Part shown: piece by piece, positions 1-6,698 of the stretch
Layout: every line of letters begins with the position of its first letter
Position numbering within the stretch: the stretch's first letter is position 1
Assembly (NCBI GenBank): GCA_910587335.1
Contig: CAJUMG010000007.1
Coordinates: 50,208 to 68,481, forward strand
DNA from: an uncultured Oscillospiraceae bacterium
GTDB lineage: Bacteria; Bacillota; Clostridia; Oscillospirales; Ruminococcaceae
Reading direction: 5' to 3'
DNA: 18,274 bases
Notes under the pieces: model-generated
Told to the model about the DNA's origin: nothing
Database searches by the model: none
What the model saw: only the letters and a program-made list of their open reading frames with translations
Program-made: the position numbers and the translations under genes

Positions 1-24
1 GGTCAGTATGAGAAAGAATGGTAG

Positions 25-567
25 AATATTTGTTCTGTTTTTGGTATTTTTGTCTGCTTCTGTATTGATCGAATTCTGAATATCCAAGAAGCTAACTTTT
101 GGCAAAGCCTTTTCATGGCGGTTGCTTATCTTTTCATGTATTGTATTTTTCCGTATTATGTCGCTTCCAGACAAGCGGACCAGGATAGAAAGATCCTGCG
201 ATATAAAGAACATTATCCTGAAGAGATTCCGTATTCGCTGGAAAGTTTGAATCGGCCTAAAAAGGGCTTAAAGGCTGGTTTTATCGTTATGATTCCCCAT
301 ATGCTGACCACAATTATCCCTTTTTTGACCTTTTTCGGCGTGACAAAGAATATCAACTCCGTTTATGTATTTTTGAATATCCATCTGCGGGAATGGATTG
401 ATTTTGCTGTTCCCGCCAAAACGAATGGAACTTGGCTGGGAATGCTTTTTCTCATTGCATATCAATTTGTTGTGCCATTGATTAGCCACTTTGGTTATTA
501 TGTAACCTTTAAAGAAATACCTGTTGTTCATAATATTTTATTTAAAAAGGAGCCAAATAAAAAATAA
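25..567 (+). CDS. Unidentified integral membrane protein, 5' end uncertain
   Basis: I do not recognise the family. The frame is open from about base 25, after a TAG at 22-24. The first in-frame ATG is at 115 and would give 150 residues, but it has no convincing SD, and the sequence before it already reads as hydrophobic membrane protein. From ATG 115 there are about three membrane-spanning stretches: the first 20 residues, one around residues 57-75, and one around 108-128. The C-terminus is short and Lys-rich. Deleting one T from the T5 run at 47-51 would join this frame to ATG 18, which has a weak GAG-type SD, and give a longer N-terminal segment. The gene may therefore be frameshifted or simply wrongly started. 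It precedes cwlD by about 110 bases on the same strand. No function is assigned. Confidence is fair that the C-terminal part is coding and low for the start. Confidence 0.55.
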   Translation, partial: NICSVFGIFVCFCIDRILNIQEANFWQSLFMAVAYLFMYCIFPYYVASRQADQDRKILRYKEHYPEEIPYSLESLNRPKKGLKAGFIVMIPHMLTTIIPFLTFFGVTKNINSVYVFLNIHLREWIDFAVPAKTNGTWLGMLFLIAYQFVVPLISHFGYYVTFKEIPVVHNILFKKEPNKK

Positions 568-635
568 TTGTTTACCCATCAGACAATGTGAGAAGGTTAA
601 GGAAAAAACACAGGCATTGAGAAAACAATTGTCAT

Positions 636-675
636 AATCACCCCAAAAAGTTTCATAGATTCATTTGAGGTGATT
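636..675 (+). promoter_or_regulatory. Hairpin that covers the cwlD ribosome binding site
   Basis: Bases 636-647 (AATCACCCCAAA) can pair with 664-675 (TTTGAGGTGATT) at 11 of 12 positions, with a 16-base loop. The right arm contains GAGGTGAT, the SD used by cwlD at 682. No T run follows, so this is not a terminator. It could keep the SD closed. The pairing is seen directly; a regulatory role is inference. Confidence 0.35.
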
Positions 676-681
676 TGGGAT

Positions 682-1395
682 ATGCGAAAAAAAATCAATC
701 ATTTTTGGGTATTTTTTTGCTTTATTGCACTGAGCTTTATAAGTGTTACTGGTATTCTACTTCATGTTCATCAATCCAAACCGATTTTAGCCGCCTATTC
801 TCCGTCGCCGGTGATTATTATTGACGCTGGACATGGCGGAATGGATGGCGGCGCTGTTGGAATTGATGGACAAATTGAAAAAGAAATCAATCTATCTATC
901 GCCTTAAAATTGGATGTTATGTTGCGCGCTTATGGTTTTCAGACGATTTTAACTCGAGATACCGATAAGTCGATTCATAATCCTGATGCTAAAACGGTCC
1001 GGCAGCAGAAGACCTCCGACTTAAAAAATCGTCTTCAATTGTTGGAAAATACTTCTTCTGGAATATTGATCAGTATTCATCAGAATAAATACTCCCAAAG
1101 CGCCGCCCACGGTACACAGGTTTTTTACGGAAAAAACTGTCCTGAAAGTAAAGAATTGGCCGAAATGCTGCAAAGGACGATTACTGGGTATCTTCAGCCA
1201 GAAAATAAAAGGGAAGTTAAACAAGCTACAAAGGATATCTATATCCTTTATCAGGCTACAAAACCAGCAGTAATGGTAGAATGCGGATTTTTATCGAATT
1301 CTGAAGAGGCAGCCCGTTTAACAGATGAAGAATATCAAGAGCAAATTGCATTTTCAATTTGTTCCGCACTAATGAATTGCCTGGCAGATTCATAA
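682..1395 (+). CDS. cwlD: N-acetylmuramoyl-L-alanine amidase CwlD
   Basis: A zinc amidase (Amidase_3 family) that cuts the bond between N-acetylmuramic acid and the stem peptide. In spore formers CwlD helps make muramic-delta-lactam in the spore cortex. The 237-residue product has an N-terminal membrane anchor or signal (about residues 8-28) and then the catalytic domain. The DAGHGG motif gives His51; Glu66 and His133 (in SIHQN) complete the likely zinc site; Glu200 in VECGF is the likely catalytic Glu. The length matches CwlD. I chose ATG 682 because GAGGTGAT at 667-674 is correctly spaced for it. A GTG at 670 lies inside that SD and is unlikely. The radA start follows the stop after 17 bases, so the two are probably cotranscribed. 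The name rests on length and architecture; another Amidase_3 paralogue cannot be fully excluded. Confidence 0.88.
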   Translation: MRKKINHFWVFFCFIALSFISVTGILLHVHQSKPILAAYSPSPVIIIDAGHGGMDGGAVGIDGQIEKEINLSIALKLDVMLRAYGFQTILTRDTDKSIHNPDAKTVRQQKTSDLKNRLQLLENTSSGILISIHQNKYSQSAAHGTQVFYGKNCPESKELAEMLQRTITGYLQPENKREVKQATKDIYILYQATKPAVMVECGFLSNSEEAARLTDEEYQEQIAFSICSALMNCLADS

Positions 1396-1412
1396 GAAAA
1401 AGGATGAGTAAT

Positions 1413-2684
1413 ATGGCAAAAACAGCTAAAATGGTTTATGTTTGTTCTAATTGTGGATACGAATCTCCCAAATGGTATGGCCGATGTCCAGAGTGTGGAG
1501 AATGGAATACTTTTTTGGAAGAGATCAAGCAGCCCACGGCAAAAGCGCCATCTGTCTCGGCTGCTTTGGGCTCTGTCCCCCCAGCAGGCTATAACCCCGA
1601 TGCAGTTACAAGACTAAAAGATGTCGATTCCAATGAAGAGGTTCGCTACTATACAGGCATTAGCGAATTGGATCGGGTTTTGGGCGGCGGCATTGTACGC
1701 GGCTCTTTAGTTTTATTGGGCGGCGATCCTGGAATAGGAAAGTCCACACTGTTGCTCCAAATTTGTGAATATCTTGGGGAGAAAAAGAAAATTTTATATG
1801 TATCGGGAGAAGAGAGCCGCTCCCAAGTCAAATTGCGTGCCAGACGGCTTGGGGTAGAAACAGACAACCTTCTTCTTGCTTCCATAACCGATATTGAAAA
1901 TGTGGTACATACGATTATACAAACGAAACCAGACATTGTTATGGTAGATTCGATACAGACTATGAATTTTGCTTCAGTAAATTCCTCTTCGGGCAGTGTT
2001 TCTCAAGTAAGAGAATGTACACAAATATTGGCAAGAGTTGCTAAAAATGAGGAAGTTGCTATTTTTTTGGTTGGACATGTGAACAAGGATGGAGCAATAG
2101 CCGGACCTAAAGTATTGGAGCACATTGTAGATGCGGTTTTATACTTTGAAGGGGAGCGGCATTTATCTTACAGAATTTTGCGAGCGGTAAAAAATCGATA
2201 TGGCTCTACAAATGAGATCGGTGTATTTGAAATGACTGGTGAAGGCTTAAGGCAGGTAGAAAATCCTTCTATGATGCTTTTGTCGGGTCGGCCCAGTAAC
2301 GTTTCTGGAACCTGTGTTGCCTGTGTAATGGAAGGATCCGGCCCTATTATGGCTGAGGTTCAGGCATTGGTTTCAAAGACGAGTTTTGGCACACCGCGCA
2401 GAATGTCTACAGGATTTGATTTTAATCGAACTGCTTTGTTAATAGCTGTATTGGAAAAGCGTGCAGGATATTTTTTTGGCAATCTTGATACTTATATTAA
2501 TATTGTTGGAGGTTTACGTTTGGACGAGCCTGCTGTGGATCTTCCTATTTCTTTAGCGCTGATATCAAGTCTCCTTGATAAACCAATTGACGATGGGGTA
2601 ATCGCTTTTGGAGAAATAGGACTGGCAGGAGAGATTCGAGCAATTGTCAATGCGAGTAAAAGAGGCGCAAAGATTGGGCTTTAA
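1413..2684 (+). CDS. radA: DNA repair protein RadA, C-terminus lost by frameshift
   Basis: A RecA-like ATPase/helicase for branch migration in recombination and repair. In order: a zinc finger with Cys11, Cys14, Cys25 and Cys28; a Walker A motif (GDPGIGKST, about 104-112); a Walker B-like segment ending in MVDS; the RadA signature KNRYG near residue 260; and a Lon-like C-terminal domain. The start is ATG 1413, eight bases after AAGGA; ATG 1404 overlaps that SD. The frame stops at 2684 after 423 residues, while RadA is usually about 450-460. The missing tail is present in another frame (2656-2796). Compared by eye with the usual family pattern (E-Q-R-V-K-E-A), the break fits loss of 8 bases at about 2655. 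The ATPase core and zinc finger are intact, but the last part of the Lon-like domain is replaced by about nine wrong residues. This is either a true mutation or an assembly error. Confidence 0.9.
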   Translation: MAKTAKMVYVCSNCGYESPKWYGRCPECGEWNTFLEEIKQPTAKAPSVSAALGSVPPAGYNPDAVTRLKDVDSNEEVRYYTGISELDRVLGGGIVRGSLVLLGGDPGIGKSTLLLQICEYLGEKKKILYVSGEESRSQVKLRARRLGVETDNLLLASITDIENVVHTIIQTKPDIVMVDSIQTMNFASVNSSSGSVSQVRECTQILARVAKNEEVAIFLVGHVNKDGAIAGPKVLEHIVDAVLYFEGERHLSYRILRAVKNRYGSTNEIGVFEMTGEGLRQVENPSMMLLSGRPSNVSGTCVACVMEGSGPIMAEVQALVSKTSFGTPRRMSTGFDFNRTALLIAVLEKRAGYFFGNLDTYINIVGGLRLDEPAVDLPISLALISSLLDKPIDDGVIAFGEIGLAGEIRAIVNASKRGAKIGL

Positions 2685-2796
2685 AAAATGTTTAATACCA
2701 AGAGCCTCCATGAAAAATTTACATCGGGAATTGTATGAAATAGAATTAATTGGACTTAGCTCTATTTCCGAAGCTTTTCAATATGTGAGTCGATAA
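2656..2796 (+). pseudogene. radA: Out-of-frame C-terminal tail of radA
   Basis: Read from GTA at 2656 in the +1 frame, this stretch gives VKEAQRLGFKKCLIPRAS followed by about 29 residues ending in FQYVSR and a TAA at 2794-2796. This is the expected end of RadA (a conserved VKEA..LGF pattern, a 'P' loop, and a final 'GLSSISEAF'-like segment). It is not in frame with the body of the gene. Restoring 8 bases at 2655 would give a product of about 463 residues, the normal size. Confidence 0.8.
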
Positions 2797-2872
2797 CGCT
2801 GGAGGGGAGTAATATTCCATTTATTGAAAAGAGCAGAAGTTGCCAATTCAGTTCCTGTTCTGCAGTACACAT

Positions 2873-2919
2873 AAAAGCAGAGAACCAGTCGCTTCGAAGG
2901 TGGTTGATTCTCTGCTTTT
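2873..2919. terminator. Bidirectional hairpin terminator between radA and the small Cys-rich gene
   Basis: A perfect 12-bp stem, AAAAGCAGAGAA (2873-2884) with TTCTCTGCTTTT (2908-2919), and a loop that can add CCA/TGG pairs. It lies after radA on the plus strand and directly after the small minus-strand gene (stop at 2931), so it probably ends transcription from both sides. T-rich sequence follows on the plus side, and the arms end in A4/T4. Confidence 0.65.
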
Positions 2920-2930
2920 GCGTTCTATTT

Positions 2931-3077
2931 TTAACCTTTGTTTTTTTGGGGGGCATCTTTTGCCTGATAATATAAGCATCCTTTTTCGGCGGTTCCAGAA
3001 ACATCAGATATACCGGTTAGGTTGCAATAGCCTTCTAGTTGGTTTATACAGTCTTTATCACATGGAATTAAATTCAA
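2931..3077 (-). CDS. Small cysteine-rich protein (48 residues)
   Basis: A short gene beginning with TTG at 3077. It is supported by a strong SD, GAGGTGAT, at 3083-3090 on the minus strand, whose GAGG core sits 9 bases before the start. The product begins MNLIPCDKDCINQLEGYC and contains Cys6, Cys10, Cys18 and Cys34 in a CX3CX7CX15C pattern, with a polar Lys-rich end. It resembles the tiny Cys-containing proteins of clostridia that are often mislabelled as hydroxymyristoyl-ACP dehydratase. Metal binding by the four Cys is plausible but inferred. A hairpin terminator follows 12 bases after the stop, and a TATACT box at 3098-3103 could be its -10 element, without a good -35. A longer overlapping minus frame (2762-3004) has no SD and runs through the terminator, so this reading is preferred. 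Confidence 0.68.
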   Translation of the reverse strand: MNLIPCDKDCINQLEGYCNLTGISDVSGTAEKGCLYYQAKDAPQKNKG

Positions 3078-3152
3078 AACCGATCACCTCAGGCTTTAGT
3101 ATACGTTACAGAAATTTAAATATTCTTTTGTGTATGTTTTTTCTCCCAGCCG

Positions 3153-3172
3153 AGATACTAAATTTTGTATCT
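3153..3172. promoter_or_regulatory. Operator-like dyad before the efflux gene pair
   Basis: AGATAC (3153-3158) and GTATCT (3167-3172) form an inverted repeat around an AAATTT centre, 24 bases before the membrane-fusion start. The position fits an operator for a repressor of the efflux genes. No regulator gene is beside it and no clear sigma-A promoter was found, so this is a weak call. Confidence 0.3.
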
Positions 3173-3196
3173 GTAAAAAGCAGGGGAGGAAATTTT

Positions 3197-4243
3197 ATGA
3201 AAAAAAGATTTGTCCTACTACTTGTTCCAATGCTACTTGGTTCCTTGTTGGCATATCTGCCAACCATCATTTATAAAATAGCGGTACCAGTAAACACTGT
3301 AAAGCCAGAAGCAATTACTTATCAAAGGACAATTTCTTATATTGGGCAGGTCGAGCCTTCTGATACAAAAGAGATTTATTTGGAAACAGCTGTAATACCA
3401 TCCAATATTTTTGTTGAACCAGGTGATTACGTGCGAAAAGGGGAGTTGCTAGCAAGCATTGATACACAATTAACCAAAACTGTACTGGCGCAGGGAGTAT
3501 ACACTTCTGACGAAAATCAAACATTAAAAGAAAAAAAGCTTCTCGAAGAATATGGAAAGGCATATGGCTTAACAGATGAAGCCGCAGCACAGGTGTTTAA
3601 TACAAGAACTACATCACCGGTTCAACGTTCTGAGGATGCTCTTTTTATTCCATCTGATCTTTTTTCTCCAATGGATGGAATCGTCACACAGGTTAATTTA
3701 TCGGCTGATACACTTTGTTCTCCCAATAAAGCAGCTATTGTTGTCAACTCAATCGAAAGTTGTAAAGTTACGATTCAATTGCGGCAAAGCGATGTTGATG
3801 AAATTCAGGTAGGAACCGCTGCTCTTATTCAGGGAGAGGGACTAAATGGAAGAACTTATCAAGCTGTGGTACAAAAAATTTTTCCGACAGCACAAAAAGA
3901 ATACAATGGTTTTACCAGTGAGACTGTAGTTCAAACGGAATTGATTGTTTATGACTGGGATGAAAATTTAAAAAGCGGATATTCTGTAGAGGTAGTCTTG
4001 ATGCCTGAAGAACCTGTGAAATACTTCTCTTTACCATATGAAGCAGTATGTCAGGATAAAGACAACACAGAATATGTTTTGGTCGCTCAAAATGGTCGGG
4101 CCGTTCGTCGCAACATTGTAACCGGTGTGGAAATGCCAGAAGCTGTTGAAATACAAAGCGGTTTGTCCTTTTGGGATGATGTAATTCTTTCACCATCTGG
4201 GCTTGAGGAAAATCAGTTGATTAATGTGCGAGGAGAGAAGTAG
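3197..4243 (+). CDS. Membrane-fusion (HlyD/MacA-like) efflux adaptor
   Basis: A 348-residue adaptor of the HlyD/MacA type that links an inner-membrane transporter to the outside. It has an N-terminal membrane anchor (about residues 5-27). The two halves of a lipoyl-like domain lie around residues 65-90 (VEPGDYVRKGELLASID) and 155-180 (FSPMDGIVTQV). Beta-barrel and membrane-proximal regions follow. The insert between the half-motifs is short and only partly helical, so the long coiled-coil hairpin of Gram-negative adaptors is reduced, as is common in Gram-positives. The start at ATG 3197 follows GGGGAGG at 3183-3189. The open frame continues upstream to 2840, but that part runs antisense through the Cys-rich gene and the terminator and is not credible. 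The permease starts 4 bases after the stop, so the two are cotranscribed. The substrate cannot be told. Confidence 0.82.
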   Translation: MKKRFVLLLVPMLLGSLLAYLPTIIYKIAVPVNTVKPEAITYQRTISYIGQVEPSDTKEIYLETAVIPSNIFVEPGDYVRKGELLASIDTQLTKTVLAQGVYTSDENQTLKEKKLLEEYGKAYGLTDEAAAQVFNTRTTSPVQRSEDALFIPSDLFSPMDGIVTQVNLSADTLCSPNKAAIVVNSIESCKVTIQLRQSDVDEIQVGTAALIQGEGLNGRTYQAVVQKIFPTAQKEYNGFTSETVVQTELIVYDWDENLKSGYSVEVVLMPEEPVKYFSLPYEAVCQDKDNTEYVLVAQNGRAVRRNIVTGVEMPEAVEIQSGLSFWDDVILSPSGLEENQLINVRGEK

Positions 4244-4247
4244 CGAA

Positions 4248-5438
4248 ATGGATTTATTAAAATGTGCTTTCCAGAACTTGGATAGAAAAAAATCTCGCAC
4301 TTTTTTGACGATTCTATCAATTTCTATAGGCGTTGCATCGGTTATACTAATTTCTTCTATCGGGGCTATTGGAACACAAACTGTAAATCAAGAAATCAAT
4401 AGCTTAGGTATTGGTGCATTAACCGTTTCTATAGATGGCCTAACTGGAAGTGATGTACAATTAAATGAGGAGCACTTGGACTTTTTGCAATCTCGTCCCC
4501 AGATTGTCGAAGCTGTTCCGATCCTTACGGAAAAAGCAAAAATTGAAATGAGAGGTTTGTCAGCTGACGGAATGATTTGGGGAGTTGACGCCGGTGAAAA
4601 ACAGATTTTTCATTTAGATATACAGTATGGCAGATTGTTTCGAAAAGAGGATATTCGTTCGTGTAAAAAGGTCTGCCTTGTAGATGAAACAATGGCACAG
4701 GCCTTTTACCATAGAGAGAATATCACTGGGAAAGAAATGGATATTATTCTGGATGGGCGCCGAGAAAGCTTTGAAATTGTAGGAGTTGTATCTTCAGGAG
4801 GAAATTTATTACAGAGTTTTATGGGAGAATATGTGCCATCTTTTGTATATCTCCCTTATTCTTCTATGCAGCAAGTATTTGGGAAAAGCGGATTTGACCA
4901 GATTGCTTTGCAATTGGATAATGAGGAGGAAGTCGAGGCGTTTTCGGAACAGATTATAACACAATTAGAGGAGAGGGAAGGGAAAAGTGGTATTTTTCAA
5001 ACGCAAAATATTGCCATGCAAAAGGAGAAACTAAATAACATTATGCAGATTGTATCACAAATTTTAGCTGTAATTGCGGGGATTTCTATGGTGGTAGCTG
5101 GATTGGGGATCATGTCGGTTATGTTGGCTGCTGTAAGTGAAAGAACCCGTGAGATTGGCATAAAAAAATCAATTGGTGCAACAAAGGGAATGATTGTTCG
5201 GGAATTTTTAATTGAAGCATTTGTGTTGTCACTTTTAGGTAGTATTTTGGGAACAGCAGTAGGGTTGGGCGTTTTTTGGATTGGATGCCAGGTTATCCAC
5301 ATGGACTTTTTGTTAGAAAGTGGATCAATTTGCTCTACTATTGTCTTTGCCGTGATTATTGGAATTGTTTTTGGCTCCTATCCATCGTTAAAAGCAGCAA
5401 ATTTAAAGCCTGTTGAGGCTCTTCGGCAGGATGGCTAA
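4248..5438 (+). CDS. ABC transporter permease, MacB/FtsX type
   Basis: A 396-residue permease with the MacB layout: one membrane helix near residues 18-42, a large extracellular MacB_PCD domain (about 43-265), and three helices in the C-terminal FtsX domain. The FtsX signature RTREIGIKKSIGATK lies near residues 299-313. Such permeases work by coupling ATP hydrolysis in the cytoplasm to movement of the outer domain. They export peptides, drugs or lipids. The start is ATG 4248, with AGGAGAG 10 bases upstream; the ATG at 4224 lies inside the previous gene and has no SD. The usual third partner, a LolD/MacB-like ATPase, is not next to the pair, so one must be encoded elsewhere. The gene ends overlapping the recombinase stop by 4 bases on the opposite strand. 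Confidence 0.85.
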   Translation: MDLLKCAFQNLDRKKSRTFLTILSISIGVASVILISSIGAIGTQTVNQEINSLGIGALTVSIDGLTGSDVQLNEEHLDFLQSRPQIVEAVPILTEKAKIEMRGLSADGMIWGVDAGEKQIFHLDIQYGRLFRKEDIRSCKKVCLVDETMAQAFYHRENITGKEMDIILDGRRESFEIVGVVSSGGNLLQSFMGEYVPSFVYLPYSSMQQVFGKSGFDQIALQLDNEEEVEAFSEQIITQLEEREGKSGIFQTQNIAMQKEKLNNIMQIVSQILAVIAGISMVVAGLGIMSVMLAAVSERTREIGIKKSIGATKGMIVREFLIEAFVLSLLGSILGTAVGLGVFWIGCQVIHMDFLLESGSICSTIVFAVIIGIVFGSYPSLKAANLKPVEALRQDG

Positions 5439-6442
5439 TCCTGCTTAACAGTTTTTTTATTTTTAGGAGGCTTGACATTTTTTAGTGGAGAACTTTCTGC
5501 CGCATCTTTTAGTTGCTGACTTGAAGTATGTGTATATATTTCTGTTGTTCCAAGGTTCACATGCCCTAACATCTCTTGTAGAACCCGTATGTCTACACCG
5601 CCCTGTTGATATAACAGGGTAGCGGCTGTATGCCTTAGCTTATGGGCAGAGAATCCTTGACCAGCTAGTCCAGCCTGTTCCAGCGATCTTTGGATAATTT
5701 GTTGTACCCGCCGTGTAGTAATACGTGTTCCGCGACTAGACAAAAAGAGAGCATTTTTTTCTTTGATTCCAGAAATTTGTGAACGTTCCTTCAAATATTC
5801 TTCAATTGAGTGAATACAGGCATCATTTAAATACAAAAGACGTTCTTTATTTCCTTTTCCCAGAACAGTCATCTTTTTTTCTTTTAAATGAATACTAGAT
5901 AAATTTAAACCAACCAACTCCGACAATCGAATTCCACAGTTTAAAAAAAGGGTTACCATACAAAAATCACGTTTGGGAGAAGAAGAATCTACATGTGATA
6001 GCAATTCTAGACTCTGTTCCAAAGTCAAATATTTTGGAAGGGACTTTTTAAGTGCTGGAATTTCCAGTTCTTGGATAGGATTATCTTCTAAAATATTGGC
6101 TTTTGTTGTCAAATATTTAAAAAAAGAACGTAAGGAAGAAACTTTTCTTGCACGGGTTTTGGCATTGTTTTCTCGTTCAGACATGGTATAGTTTAGATAT
6201 TCATATACGTCGGAGAGGGTAATGGAACGGATAAATTCCTGTCCAATATCAGAAATATCTATTTCATTTAAGTTATCATATTTGGAAAGATCATGCTTAT
6301 AAGCTTTCATAAAGCAAAAGAAGGTATGTAAATCTGTATAATATGCTTCAACCGTTTTTGGAGAACGGCCACGAATGGTTTCCATATAAAAAAGAAAGTC
6401 TCGCAAAAGCTGTGGACACTTTTTTAAAATAGCGGAATTCAT
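5435..6442 (-). CDS. Tyrosine recombinase, XerC/XerD family
   Basis: A site-specific recombinase of 335 residues, slightly longer than the usual 300 of XerC/XerD. The N-terminal SAM-like core-binding domain covers about residues 10-115 (with RGRSPKTVEAYYTDL). The catalytic domain holds the full active-site set: Arg172 (CGIRLSEL), Lys196 (GKGNKER), His267 and Arg270 (HKLRH), His294 (MLGH) and the nucleophile Tyr303 (IYTH). It should therefore be active. The likely role is resolution of chromosome dimers at dif, or integration if it belongs to an element. No element genes surround it, which favours a housekeeping role. The start is ATG 6442, with GAGGT 9 bases upstream and a strong promoter at 6478-6506. 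The C-terminus has a Lys/Pro-rich tail beyond the core. XerC, XerD or a single Xer cannot be told apart here. Confidence 0.88.
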   Translation of the reverse strand: MNSAILKKCPQLLRDFLFYMETIRGRSPKTVEAYYTDLHTFFCFMKAYKHDLSKYDNLNEIDISDIGQEFIRSITLSDVYEYLNYTMSERENNAKTRARKVSSLRSFFKYLTTKANILEDNPIQELEIPALKKSLPKYLTLEQSLELLSHVDSSSPKRDFCMVTLFLNCGIRLSELVGLNLSSIHLKEKKMTVLGKGNKERLLYLNDACIHSIEEYLKERSQISGIKEKNALFLSSRGTRITTRRVQQIIQRSLEQAGLAGQGFSAHKLRHTAATLLYQQGGVDIRVLQEMLGHVNLGTTEIYTHTSSQQLKDAAESSPLKNVKPPKNKKTVKQD

Positions 6443-6477
6443 AATCGAAAGACCTCATTTCACATTGGTTTGGTTTT

Positions 6478-6506
6478 ATTATAGATGCAAAAATGAAATT
6501 TGGCAA
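6478..6506 (-). promoter_or_regulatory. Sigma-A-type promoter for the recombinase
   Basis: On the minus strand: -35 TTGCCA (6506-6501), a 17-base spacer, -10 TATAAT (6483-6478). This is one mismatch from the full consensus. Transcription would begin near 6471, leaving a leader of about 28 bases with the SD. Confidence 0.7.
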
Positions 6507-6550
6507 ACCATTCGTCGATTACCAAAGAGAAGGGGATTATTTCAATATAT

Positions 6551-6580
6551 AATTTCGCTAAATCAAAATTTAGCGAAATT
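6551..6580. repeat. Perfect 13-bp inverted repeat between xer and the amidohydrolase
   Basis: AATTTCGCTAAAT (6551-6563) and ATTTAGCGAAATT (6568-6580) are exact reverse complements separated by CAAA. No T run follows, so it is a poor terminator. It may be an operator, or a recombinase site with two 11-base arms around a 6-base centre. It lies 109 bases upstream of the recombinase start. A TATAAT at 6548-6553 overlaps its left edge but has no -35. Confidence 0.6.
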
Positions 6581-6640
6581 TAGAGGAGTGAAAACGAAAA
6601 GTTCTAAAAAATACTATGTAACAAATTTCCTTTGTTTATC

Positions 6641-6669
6641 TTGTCTTAGGTTGTCATATGTGCTATCAT
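6641..6669 (+). promoter_or_regulatory. Promoter for the amidohydrolase gene
   Basis: -35 TTGTCT (6641-6646), a 17-base spacer, -10 TATCAT (6664-6669). Initiation near 6676 gives a leader of about 23 bases that includes the SD AAAAGGAG. The match is good at -10 and moderate at -35. Confidence 0.5.
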
Positions 6670-6698
6670 TAGTTTATCTCATAAAAGGAGTTGTTACA

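Noticed and set aside
2640..2700. Programmed ribosomal frameshift in radA
   Set aside because: The A6 run (2684-2689) comes at or after the stop, no slippery heptamer precedes the needed shift at 2655, and three residues seem missing; a deletion explains it better.
2762..3004. 80-residue minus-strand frame
   Set aside because: No SD, it reads through the hairpin into the end of radA, and overlaps the better supported 48-residue frame.
2840..3196. Plus-strand extension of the membrane-fusion frame upstream of ATG 3197
   Set aside because: It runs antisense through the terminator hairpin and the small Cys-rich gene, has no SD, and does not look like an adaptor N-terminus; ATG 3197 has a strong SD and a membrane anchor.
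6465..6698. N-terminal extension of the amidohydrolase, including a GTG at 6588
   Set aside because: It crosses the palindrome and the promoter; the GTG directly abuts its GAGGA and is too close for a start; ATG 6699 has correct SD spacing and begins with a family-typical N-terminus.
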